Shown here: positions 33,274 to 40,708 of the stretch, in pieces | Layout of the letters: each line of letters opens with the position of its first letter | How positions within the stretch are numbered: position 1 is the stretch's first letter | NCBI GenBank assembly: GCA_964385055.1 | Contig: CAYLMH010000007.1 | Coordinates: forward strand, 1 to 46,869 | DNA: 46,869 nt | From: JACRPI01 sp964385055 | Lineage (GTDB): Archaea > Nanobdellota > Nanobdellia > Woesearchaeales > DSVV01 | Reading direction: 5' to 3' | Translations under genes and position numbers: made by a program | Notes under the pieces: generated by a model | The model's database searches: none | What the model saw: only the letters and a program-made list of their open reading frames with translations | Told to the model about the DNA's origin: nothing

Positions 33274-33798
33274 TTACGCAGCTTTTCTATGAACTACTTG
33301 GTGCACTTGCGGCTTCTGCTTTTTCGCCGCATCATACGCCTTCATCTCGATGTGACAACGCGCTTTCATCTTGATCACATAATGCCGTGCATGATTGATA
33401 TCTTGTTCCAGCATTGCATTTCTCTGCTTCTTTGGTTGCTTGGCTAATTCCTGAGCAATCGTCCCTATCTCCACAATGTAATGTATCAACTGCTGCAATG
33501 CATGATGCATGTCTTTTTCCATTGTCTGCAACTGCGTTTTTTCGCCTGATTGATGCAGCGCATGCAGCTTGTCTGTCTTCTTTTGCATGAGTCGGATAAG
33601 ACACTGACTATTACTTGCAACTGGGATGCCAATCATTCTCTTGATCGCATCTGTTTTTTCTTTTACTGCTGCGTAATTTGCAGCTTTTGCATTGTCTTCC
33701 ATCGACGAGAGAATTGCGGAAATTCGCGTGATATTTGACGTGAAATCATGATATGGATTGCTGATGCCCAATACTTGCTGAATGAGTTGGATGACCAT
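33274..33798 (-). CDS. Unknown helical protein
   Basis: 174 residues, no signal peptide or membrane helix. Predicted almost all helical, His/Gln/Lys-rich, with a basic end (AAKKQKPQVHQVVHRKAA). No family recognised. It begins an accessory island and is divergent from the TPR-like gene. It could be a DNA- or RNA-associated small protein, but nothing in the sequence decides this. Confidence 0.6.
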   Translation of the reverse strand: MVIQLIQQVLGISNPYHDFTSNITRISAILSSMEDNAKAANYAAVKEKTDAIKRMIGIPVASNSQCLIRLMQKKTDKLHALHQSGEKTQLQTMEKDMHHALQQLIHYIVEIGTIAQELAKQPKKQRNAMLEQDINHARHYVIKMKARCHIEMKAYDAAKKQKPQVHQVVHRKAA

Positions 33799-33929
33799 GG
33801 TGATTCTTGAGGGGATGGAATTAATAAGGGTTACTAAATTCTATTGTAATGACTGCCATTGTGTCACCCCTGATTAATGATGAAAAGACAGTAACATTTA
33901 TAAATGGAGTTTTGTTTCTAAGATCCCTC

Positions 33930-34367
33930 ATGACAGATATTACTTCGCTTATTGATGCAGGGTTTTGTGCCATTGACGCTGGAGATTATACTGCTGCACT
34001 ATCATCTTTTACTCCTTGTGCTTCTGAAGATTTACCGCCTGCTACCTCCTTTAATATCCTATATGGTTTAGCATTATCTTATTTTGGCCTGTATAGACAA
34101 AACTCAGATACAGCTGCTCTTGAAAATGCGATAGCTCATGGAGAACAAGCAGCTGAAGTTTATGAACGACGATATGACTTGCAACTCCTCCTCGGCCAAT
34201 GTTACGCAGCACAGTATCAGCGAACACAAGAGCCTTCTCTCAAAGACAAGGCACAACATGCTTATCATATGAGTAGAACTCACATTCCAGAGAAAATTGG
34301 AAGTGAAGAGAGAACTGCTTTAGACGAAAGAATTAATACCTTTCTTTTGGAACTCGAGGGAAACTGA
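33930..34367 (+). CDS. TPR-like helical repeat protein, coupled to NADAR gene
   Basis: 145 residues from ATG 33930. TATA CATTTATAAATG at 33894-33905 puts transcription start near 33926, which rules out an upstream in-frame start at 33849. The sequence is made of helix pairs: GFCAIDAGDYTAALSSF, FNILYGLALSYFGLYRQ, DLQLLLGQCYAAQYQRT, in TPR/Sel1 style, so it is probably a binding scaffold. Its TGA overlaps the NADAR ATG (TGATG), so the two are translationally coupled. In context it could be a partner or adaptor of the ADP-ribosylation pair. Confidence 0.72.
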   Translation: MTDITSLIDAGFCAIDAGDYTAALSSFTPCASEDLPPATSFNILYGLALSYFGLYRQNSDTAALENAIAHGEQAAEVYERRYDLQLLLGQCYAAQYQRTQEPSLKDKAQHAYHMSRTHIPEKIGSEERTALDERINTFLLELEGN

Positions 34368-34936
34368 TGGCAATTCGATTTTATAGAGTAAACGAAGCAT
34401 ATGGCTGTTTTTCCAATTTTGCATCGTATGAAATAACTATAGATGATAAAGTCTGGCCTACATCTGAACATTTCTTTCAGGCACAAAAATTTTCCCATAA
34501 TCCTCGCTATCAAGAAAGAATACGTGGGGCCAGAACACCACACTTTGCAGCAGAGCTTGGCCGCGATAGCAGTTATCCTATCCGACGAGATTGGAATGCT
34601 GTTAGAGATGATTATATGCGATGGACTGTTTTAGAAAAATTCGCACAGCATCGTGATATTTGTGACATTCTGTTAGAAACAGGAGATGAAAAAATTATCG
34701 AAGCAACTCCTAAAGACAATTACTGGGGAGAAGGAAGAGACGGAAGAGGAAGAAACATGCTTGGTGTTATTCTTGTGGAAGTTCGTCGAGAATTAGGCGC
34801 ACAGAGACTCTATTTAGGAGAAACAAATGTTATTCCATTTATCCCTATACCCGAACGCTTAGAAGATGCTGCTCAGCAAAACCCCGCATATCTGTATAGA
34901 GAGAATATTTTAAGAAAACTGAAACGTGTTGCTTAA
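34367..34936 (+). CDS. NADAR/YbiA-family ADP-ribosyl glycosidase
   Basis: 189 residues. Family markers: FYRVNEAYGCFSNFASYEI, WPTSEHFFQAQKF (Glu34) and NYWGEGRDGRGRNMLGVILVEVR (Trp120). NADAR proteins remove ADP-ribose from nucleobases or process N-glycosidic intermediates (riboflavin pathway), and some act as antitoxins to DarT-like DNA ADP-ribosyltransferases. It has a ~45-residue C-terminal extension beyond the core. It overlaps the TPR-like gene and meets, tail to tail at 9 bp, a gene with an ADP-ribosyltransferase signature. That pairing favours the eraser role over vitamin metabolism. Confidence 0.88.
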   Translation: MAIRFYRVNEAYGCFSNFASYEITIDDKVWPTSEHFFQAQKFSHNPRYQERIRGARTPHFAAELGRDSSYPIRRDWNAVRDDYMRWTVLEKFAQHRDICDILLETGDEKIIEATPKDNYWGEGRDGRGRNMLGVILVEVRRELGAQRLYLGETNVIPFIPIPERLEDAAQQNPAYLYRENILRKLKRVA

Positions 34937-34945
34937 TTCTTCTTG

Positions 34946-35719
34946 CTATCTTACTACTGCATCAGCAGGGATTTCTGCAGCAACTGTTCTCGTTGGCGCT
35001 AGCAAAAATTCCACATTCTTCTTTCGTAATCTTTCTACTCTTGTATCTTGTCCAGTTGCACGGCGAATTTCATCAGGAGGCATGAGATGACCTTTTAATT
35101 TTGAGGTGTTCACTGCAACAGGTCTACCAAAATGTCTTGCAGTATCAACATCAGCAGTAAGAGAAATGTATTGCGTGTTTGGATCATTTGCAGGATTAAG
35201 AATATGATCCAGAACAGAAACTCTTCCATCTGGTTTTTTTGCGGCTATACCAACCCCTTTAAGCACTTTCTGATAATCTCCATCTGACAACCCGCGAAAA
35301 AGGTATCCTTTCGCTATTGCATCTTGTGGAGAATATCGCAGTATTTTTCCTAATTCTTTTGAAGGGGCAAAACGCAATTCTGCTTCAAAATTATTTGCAA
35401 TATACGCTTCAAGCTCGAGAATTCTTTGTACAAGCGATTCTGCTTTCGTAAAATCATATTTATTGTCTATATCCTTTAACGCTTCGTTTGCTGCAAGCGA
35501 GATGGCTTCTGCTGCTTTCATTAACTTTGCTGATCCTGTTTCATCTTTAATTGCCGTAAATTGTTTTATGTTAAAACGCTGAATAATGAGAAAAAGTTTT
35601 CGAATGTTTTTTATTCTCGCAGTCTCATAAACCGTCGGAAAATCTTCGTTCACTACTTTTGCTATGCGGATAATCTGTTCGATATAATCCTTCGCAGTCT
35701 TTTTTCTAAATGGCCACAT
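34946..35719 (-). CDS. Putative ADP-ribosyltransferase (R-S-E class)
   Basis: 257 residues, cytosolic. The N-terminal ~130 residues are helical. The C-terminal half reads as an ART fold of the cholera/pertussis-like branch: motif 1 LFRGLS (Arg142); VLDHILNP and NTQYISLTADVDTARHFG, motif 2 S-x-T (Ser186, Thr188); motif 3 NVEFLLAPT (Glu237) followed by VAAEIPADAV. Asn235 sits where Arg- and guanine-modifying ARTs have Glu or Gln, so target is unclear. TATA CTATTTAATC centred near 35745 gives a leaderless mRNA. Convergent with a NADAR hydrolase, a plausible eraser. Assignment is by motif only. Confidence 0.68.
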   Translation of the reverse strand: MWPFRKKTAKDYIEQIIRIAKVVNEDFPTVYETARIKNIRKLFLIIQRFNIKQFTAIKDETGSAKLMKAAEAISLAANEALKDIDNKYDFTKAESLVQRILELEAYIANNFEAELRFAPSKELGKILRYSPQDAIAKGYLFRGLSDGDYQKVLKGVGIAAKKPDGRVSVLDHILNPANDPNTQYISLTADVDTARHFGRPVAVNTSKLKGHLMPPDEIRRATGQDTRVERLRKKNVEFLLAPTRTVAAEIPADAVVR

Positions 35720-35773
35720 GAAGAAAAAATTAAGAAGCTGAGATTAAATAGTTTTTCATAAGGAAAAAAAGGT

Positions 35774-35832
35774 GGTGGAGTCAAGAACACGGAGGGATGA
35801 TGCGAGTAAAAAAAACCTGTTCTTGCTCCACC
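35774..35832. other. Stem-loop between the ART gene and the small upstream gene
   Basis: Left arm GGTGGAG-T-CAAGAACA (35774-35789, one bulged T) pairs with TGTTCTTGCTCCACC (35818-35832): 15 bp with a 28-nt loop. It is upstream of the leaderless ART transcript start, so it is not in that mRNA; it could terminate the transcript from the 36218 side or be a DNA structure. Confidence 0.6.
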
Positions 35833-35855
35833 TCTGGGATGAGTATGATTATATA

Positions 35856-35942
35856 GCAGACGCAATAAATTATCGTAACTTATTTGCGTCTGCGGAATAG
35901 TGAACGCACTATTTTTATTACGATAATTTGGTGCGTTCACTA
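35856..35942. other. Twin hairpins with complementary (kissing) loops
   Basis: Hairpin 1: GCAGACGCAATAA (35856-35868) with TTATTTGCGTCTGC (35880-35893). Hairpin 2: TAGTGAACGCAC (35898-35909) with GTGCGTTCACTA (35931-35942), 12 bp perfect. Loop-side segment AAATTATCGTAA (35867-35878) is the exact reverse complement of TTACGATAATTT (35918-35929). The right end covers the stop codon of the small minus-strand gene, so on that strand this is its immediate 3' end. Confidence 0.75.
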
Positions 35943-36218
35943 CAGTTCTGGCATGTCGCCAGCACTGAGGAAAAACGCATGCAAGGATTTTACGCCTTCA
36001 ACGGATTCCCTATGCTCTGTAGTACCTATTTTGTTCTTTCTTTCGAGCTTGTATTGCTCATCAACAGGATCAACATAATCACGAGCGACAAGAGGTTTTG
36101 CCTCAATAATAATTGCATTTTGAGGAGCTTTTTCTTTTACTGCCATCTGCACGACCATAGCAAGGTCTGCTGCTTGAATTGGTGTTTTTTCTTGTGTCGT
36201 CGTCTCTGTCATCATCAT
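35940..36218 (-). CDS. Small unknown protein of the accessory island
   Basis: 92 residues if started at ATG 36218; ATG 36212 is better spaced from the TTTAGGGG ribosome site. Thr-rich start, then an alpha/beta-looking core (NAIIIEAKPLVARDYVD) and a charged end. No family recognised. TATA CTATATAAAT is at about 36259-36268. Its stop codon is part of the twin-hairpin stem. It reads toward the ART gene 220 bp away and may belong to the same module. Confidence 0.6.
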   Translation of the reverse strand: MMMTETTTQEKTPIQAADLAMVVQMAVKEKAPQNAIIIEAKPLVARDYVDPVDEQYKLERKNKIGTTEHRESVEGVKSLHAFFLSAGDMPEL

Positions 36219-36370
36219 ACCCCTAAAGTGTTACTTAGCAATAGTAGTGATAGCACTTATTTATATAGTTTTCGTTTTTGTTAGTACTTTTGAGTAGTTA
36301 CATAATAAGAGCGAGCTTTCACAACCTTTAAAAACATCACACCTTGTATGATCTTCTTGAGGGATTGGTT

Positions 36371-37576
36371 TTGTACAACTTTCGAACACTTTACGACTGC
36401 GATTTTCAACAGAAACGAGCTCTTGTGAGAGTGGACTTTAACGTGCCGATGAATGAGCATGGTGATGTGACGAACGATAAACGAATTCGTGAAACATTGC
36501 CGACCATCAAATATCTCAGGCAACAGGGAGCAATGATCATCTTATTGACGCATATCGGCAGACCAAAAGGACGTGATCCAAAACTGCAAACTGACGGGAT
36601 TGCCCATCGTTTAAGTCAGCTACTTGGAACCTATGTTAAAAAGTTGGATGAATGCATCGGCGACGCGGTCAAGAAAGAAGTTTACTCTATGAAGCCAGGT
36701 GATGTGCTTATGCTCGAGAATGTTCGCTTCTATTCACAAGAAGGAGAAAATAATAATGATTTTGCACGACAACTTGCATCGCTTGCAGATTTTTTCGTCC
36801 AAGATGCGTTCGGGGTTTGTCATCGGCCAAACGCTTCTGTCACGCAGATTGCGCACTTTATTCCTGCATGCGCAGGATTTGTTTTACAGAAGGAGCTTGA
36901 AGGACTTGGAACACTTGTGAAGCACGCGCGAAAACCATTTGTCACGATTATCGGCGGCGCAAAGGCAGACAAAATTGGAGTCATTCATAATTTATTGCCG
37001 CATCTTGATCACCTGCTTATTGGCGGAAAATTAGCAAACACGTTTTTGAAAGCAGCTGGCAAAAATATTGGCGCATCTGCGTTTGACGAAGAGTCGCTTT
37101 CTCTTGCAGCAGAACTTTTGAAAGAAAAAGATGAACGATTTTTACTTCCTGTTGATGTTGTTGTGGCTGACCAATTTGGCGCTGATGCTTCTATCAAAGT
37201 TGTTTCTGTTGACGCGATTCCTCCTGATTGGATGGCAATTGATATTGGACCAGAAACACTGCGACTTTACACTGAAACATTGAAGCATGCTGCAACGATT
37301 GTCTGGGCTGGACCTGTTGGCGCGTATGAAATTGAAAAGTTTGGACATGGAACAAAATATATCGCGGGCATGGTTGCCGTATCTTCTGCGGTGAAGATTA
37401 TTGGCGGCGGCGACAGCGCAGCTGCTGTGGAACATTTTGGTTTTGCACATTATATGTCGCTTGTTTCTACTGGAGGTGGCGCTTCTCTTGAATTGTTGCA
37501 GGGAACATTATTGCCAGGGATTGCTGCACTTATGGAGAATAAGAAGTTGTTCCCTGAGTTGTGCGTGGTTCAGTAG
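36371..37576 (+). CDS. pgk: Phosphoglycerate kinase
   Basis: About 401 residues from TTG 36371. No ATG is available: in-frame starts are TTG 36344, 36365 and 36371. The TTGAGGG ribosome-like site at 36357-36363 is 7 nt from the last, and the TATA box CTTTAAAAAC near 36328 predicts transcription start around 36354, excluding the first. Catalyses 1,3-bisphosphoglycerate + ADP to 3-phosphoglycerate + ATP. Motifs: RVDFNVPMN, LLTHIGRPKG, ENVRFY, IGGAKADKIGV, and a nucleotide site with VSTGGGASLELLQG. All domains complete. Convergent with carS, 1 bp between stops. Confidence 0.95.
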   Translation: MYNFRTLYDCDFQQKRALVRVDFNVPMNEHGDVTNDKRIRETLPTIKYLRQQGAMIILLTHIGRPKGRDPKLQTDGIAHRLSQLLGTYVKKLDECIGDAVKKEVYSMKPGDVLMLENVRFYSQEGENNNDFARQLASLADFFVQDAFGVCHRPNASVTQIAHFIPACAGFVLQKELEGLGTLVKHARKPFVTIIGGAKADKIGVIHNLLPHLDHLLIGGKLANTFLKAAGKNIGASAFDEESLSLAAELLKEKDERFLLPVDVVVADQFGADASIKVVSVDAIPPDWMAIDIGPETLRLYTETLKHAATIVWAGPVGAYEIEKFGHGTKYIAGMVAVSSAVKIIGGGDSAAAVEHFGFAHYMSLVSTGGGASLELLQGTLLPGIAALMENKKLFPELCVVQ

Positions 37577-37577
37577 A

Positions 37578-38132
37578 TTACCACTTTGTTTCTCTAATTT
37601 TCAACCAGTAACCGAGATGATTGAAAAAGACATGAAGTGTTGGACCGACGATGATGTAAAACAACATCATGCTCCATGGAATTCTCTGAATAAATGAAAT
37701 GAAAATAATTGCCCCAATAACTAGATCCAGTTGATCCCATGGAAAGAAACGATCTCCTGGCTTGACGTTGACTCTTCTTTTGATGAAACTTTTAACAAGA
37801 TCACCAAACAAAACACCAAAACCGATGAGAAAACCTACTGTGAAGAAAGAGACCTCATCGTAATTAAAAAAACTGATTTGTTGGAAAAAATGATATTGAT
37901 AAAGAAGACTTTGGATATATGTTATGATGATTGCAGCGAGAATACCAAAGAAAAATCCCCTATATGTTTTGTGATTGCCAAAGATTGGTTGCTTGTCGAA
38001 CCATCTTTTGTTGAAGTCTATTGGTGTGTTGAGGAAATTAATGCTTCTCACAAAAACAGGCATCATGTTTGCGACTGCTGCAGGGATGATGACGTAGAAT
38101 GCGGTTAACAGGAATTGTGTGGTGGGGTTCAT
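37578..38132 (-). CDS. carS: CDP-archaeol synthase
   Basis: 184 residues, integral membrane protein with about five helices. Transfers CMP from CTP to digeranylgeranyl-glyceryl phosphate (archaeal phosphatidic acid analogue). Signature: FGNHKTYRGFFFGILAA and GDLVKSFIKRRVNVKPGDRFFPWDQLD, the metal/CTP site. Last gene of the lipid operon: starts directly after the archaetidylserine synthase stop, on the same strand. Length is normal for CarS. Confidence 0.94.
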   Translation of the reverse strand: MNPTTQFLLTAFYVIIPAAVANMMPVFVRSINFLNTPIDFNKRWFDKQPIFGNHKTYRGFFFGILAAIIITYIQSLLYQYHFFQQISFFNYDEVSFFTVGFLIGFGVLFGDLVKSFIKRRVNVKPGDRFFPWDQLDLVIGAIIFISFIQRIPWSMMLFYIIVGPTLHVFFNHLGYWLKIRETKW

Positions 38133-38660
38133 TTACAATACCTTCCTCACTCTTCTCGAACTCATCATCGCAAAACCCATGAAAACATACGCGATCAAGA
38201 CATATTCTATATGATACGCTGTTTTGAGATGGAGAAGGAACAAAATGGGAAATAGAAAACCGTTCACTGTAATCGGAAGCCCTTCAAAATACCCATGACC
38301 TTCTGTGATATTAAATCTGCTCAAACGAAGCATTCCTGCTGTGGTGAAAAAAAGAAGTATAAGAATTTCCCACCACGCTTGAAGCCCTAAGGTGTACCCG
38401 AAAACCGAAGGCGCTACTCCAAACGAAACCACATCAGACAATGAATCCAGTTCTTTTCCAAAATGTCTTCCTTGATCAGTTATTTTTTTGCTGATTCGCG
38501 CGACTTTCCCGTCAAGGAAATCAAAAATCATTGCGATGAATAGGAAAATTGCCGCGTAAATGAATTTATTGTTGATTGCATAAAATATACAGAGCATCCC
38601 AAACAAAAGATTTCCAATAGTAAAGAAGTCCGCAACTTTGATGATGTCTCTCATTTTCAT
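38133..38660 (-). CDS. Archaetidylserine synthase (CDP-alcohol phosphatidyltransferase)
   Basis: 175 residues, membrane protein. Joins CDP-archaeol with serine. The CDP-alcohol motif is complete: FLDGKVARISKKITDQG, then FGKELDSLSD (D-x2-D-G-x2-A-R-...-G-x3-D-x3-D). It sits between a decarboxylase of the PSD family and CarS and overlaps the decarboxylase by 4 bp, which supports serine over inositol or glycerol as acceptor. Five or six hydrophobic helices follow. Confidence 0.9.
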   Translation of the reverse strand: MKMRDIIKVADFFTIGNLLFGMLCIFYAINNKFIYAAIFLFIAMIFDFLDGKVARISKKITDQGRHFGKELDSLSDVVSFGVAPSVFGYTLGLQAWWEILILLFFTTAGMLRLSRFNITEGHGYFEGLPITVNGFLFPILFLLHLKTAYHIEYVLIAYVFMGFAMMSSRRVRKVL

Positions 38661-39298
38661 TTCATTTCACCGATAATTGTTTCGCCGACTTGGAGTACGT
38701 CTCCTTCTTTGACATGTAACTTTATTTTTGGGACTATGATCGCTGTTTGACTTCCCAGATTAATGAGTCCAATAATATCTCCTGCGTTTACTGCATCGCC
38801 TTGTTTGACAAAACACTCAATTCTTCGCGCAAGGTATCCCGCGATTTGAATAACTTTACATGTGATCTTGCCTTTTATTATAATTTCGTTTCTTTCGTTC
38901 TCAAAAAAGCATTGCATATTCTGGACATCTTTTACTGCATTGAGAAATTTTCCTTCAATGTATTTTGTTTCTGTGATTTTTCCCGCAATTGGCGCGCGTT
39001 GCCAATGAACATTATAGACGTGCAAACGGATGAGAATGATATATCCTTCTTCTGCAACGTCTTTTGTGATTAAAGGGATTTTACCGAAGAAACCTTTTTC
39101 TGCGACTATTGGTTTTGCTTGTTTTTCATTCTTGAATTCGTAGATTCTTGCGATGTTTCCGTTTGCGGGGCTGAGGATGACATTATTTTCCTTTGGAATG
39201 TTTGGTTGTGGATTTCTGAGGAAGAAGAATTTCCACAAGAGGAGAAGGGTTGTGATTATTACTGCGAGAATGAGGAAGAGAGTGAGTATGGGTTGCAT
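38657..39298 (-). CDS. Archaetidylserine decarboxylase (PSD-like)
   Basis: 213 residues. One N-terminal membrane helix, then the PSD fold: ILSPANGNI, HVYNVHWQRAP, and the self-cleavage site in INLGSQTAIIVP, where Ser becomes the pyruvoyl group. Converts archaetidylserine to archaetidylethanolamine. The Gly-Ser pair is kept but the following residues (QT) differ from the bacterial LGST. First gene of the lipid operon; TATA ACTTTATATATC centred near 39324 gives a leaderless mRNA. Confidence 0.9.
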   Translation of the reverse strand: MQPILTLFLILAVIITTLLLLWKFFFLRNPQPNIPKENNVILSPANGNIARIYEFKNEKQAKPIVAEKGFFGKIPLITKDVAEEGYIILIRLHVYNVHWQRAPIAGKITETKYIEGKFLNAVKDVQNMQCFFENERNEIIIKGKITCKVIQIAGYLARRIECFVKQGDAVNAGDIIGLINLGSQTAIIVPKIKLHVKEGDVLQVGETIIGEMK

Positions 39299-39349
39299 AC
39301 AGTTATTTTGGTTGAGAGATATATAAAGTTGTTGTCTCGCTTCTGCTTA

Positions 39350-39424
39350 ATCGCCCTCTTGCTTTTAGATTCACCTTATCGCTTTTGAATCCCTATGCTT
39401 TTTTATATATTTTTTAATAAAAAA
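39350..39424 (+). repeat. Degenerate partial copy of the dispersed element (tail only)
   Basis: Has AATCGCC, CACCTTATCGCTTTTGAATCCCTATG and a T-rich end matching the 3' third of copies A-C, but lacks the CCCATT hairpin and the CCCCCTGAC block. It sits in the divergent gap between the lipid operon and the DUF192 lipoprotein. Confidence 0.5.
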
Positions 39425-39534
39425 GAGATGAATTGTGCATGTGGACTTTGTAGAGCGATTGTGTGTGTTGGGCTGGGGAGTGTTTACAGAATGAAAACGT
39501 AAAGCATAAGAACTCTAACTCATTTAGTTTTATA

Positions 39535-39963
39535 ATGAAAAAACTATTTGTCTTCGTTTGTTTCTTTTTTTTTCTTGTGAGTTGCACTTCTTCACAAGAT
39601 ATTGTTACTATCAAAACAGCAACAACTGAAATTCCTGTTAGTGTTGAGATTGCCGATTCTATCGATGAACAAGCAATAGGCTTGATGTATCGAACTGAAC
39701 TTGCTGCTGATTCTGTCATGCTATTTGTTTTTTCTGAGGAAAAACAACGCGTCTTTTGGATGAAAAACACAAAGATTCCGCTTGATATTATTTTTGTTGA
39801 TGGTTCTGGCACTATTGTTGATATTAAAGAGAATTTTGAACCGTGCGTTGTTTCTGATTGTGAGAAATATTATTCAGAACCTGCACTGTATGCGCTCGAA
39901 GTAAATGCTGGATTTGTTGCAGAGAAGGAGATTGTTGTGGGAGATTCTCTTGTGTTTGAGTAA
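39535..39963 (+). CDS. DUF192 lipoprotein
   Basis: 142 residues from ATG 39535. The start MKKLFVFVCFFFFLVSC is a signal peptide ending in a Cys lipobox. The mature part is DUF192: GLMYRTELAADSVMLFVF, FWMKNTKIPLDIIFVD and ALEVNAG, the conserved core. The family has no settled biochemical function; members are exported small domains. A longer in-frame start at 39463 would not give a signal peptide. It precedes an M50 protease gene, with 17-32 bp between. Confidence 0.9.
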   Translation: MKKLFVFVCFFFFLVSCTSSQDIVTIKTATTEIPVSVEIADSIDEQAIGLMYRTELAADSVMLFVFSEEKQRVFWMKNTKIPLDIIFVDGSGTIVDIKENFEPCVVSDCEKYYSEPALYALEVNAGFVAEKEIVVGDSLVFE

Positions 39964-39995
39964 CTTTTAAATAGACTGACATGAGAAAGAGAACA

Positions 39996-40643
39996 ATGTA
40001 CTTCGCACAAGCGCCACATCAAAAGAAAATATGGGGGATTAGAACTTCTGATGTAGAACTTCATGAACTCTTGAAAGCATGGTTTTTGGTGAGTCTTGCG
40101 TTTACTATTTTGCTGGTTTTGCGCAAGGGCTTTTCTTCTAGCATTGGAACGCTGCTTATCTTTATCATTGCTGCGACTACTGTTGGAACAGGCTTTTTGT
40201 TACATGAACTTATGCACAAACTTGTCGCGCAGCATTATCACTGCTGGGCAGAATTTCGCGCAGATAACATGATGCTCTTATTTGCGGTGTTTTCTTCCTT
40301 TATGGGCTTCTTATTTGCAGCGCCTGGCGCAGTGATGATCTATGGACCACACATTACTCCGCGACAAAATGGGATTATTTCCGCAGTTGGTCCGCTTACG
40401 AATTATATTTTTGCATTATTTTTCTTTGTTGTTTTTGAGATGTTTAGTCATCCGTTTATTCTTGCAACTGCAACGTATGGATTTTATATTAACAGTTTCT
40501 TGGGCATCTTTAATATGGTCCCATTCATGAATTTTGACGGCGCGAAGATCTTCAAATGGAATTACTTTGTCTGGGGTGGAATGGTTTGCCTTGGAATAGC
40601 ACTCCAAATAGTAGGATTGATCGTGTTTGAAAGCACTTTATAA
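39996..40643 (+). CDS. M50 (site-2 protease-like) membrane metallopeptidase
   Basis: 215 residues from ATG 39996; the TATA-like TTTTAAAT at 39965-39972 predicts transcription start at about 39994, so the upstream ATG 39981 is less likely. Six hydrophobic helices. HELMH (His70-His74) provides the zinc site and NMVPFMNFDGAKI the conserved Asp; GPLTNYIFAL is the third S2P signature. It cleaves membrane proteins within the bilayer. Substrate unknown. Nearby are exported proteins and a small winged-helix gene. Confidence 0.85.
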   Translation: MYFAQAPHQKKIWGIRTSDVELHELLKAWFLVSLAFTILLVLRKGFSSSIGTLLIFIIAATTVGTGFLLHELMHKLVAQHYHCWAEFRADNMMLLFAVFSSFMGFLFAAPGAVMIYGPHITPRQNGIISAVGPLTNYIFALFFFVVFEMFSHPFILATATYGFYINSFLGIFNMVPFMNFDGAKIFKWNYFVWGGMVCLGIALQIVGLIVFESTL

Positions 40644-40708
40644 ATAAGTTTCATTTATAAATAAACTACCCAAAGACTTATATAGTACTTTGGATTACTA
40701 GTACCTGT

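Noticed and set aside
34946..35719. Calling the ART gene DarT
   Set aside because: The DarT (DUF4433) hallmarks were not seen; the motif order fits cholera/pertussis-like ARTs better, so only a generic ART call is made.
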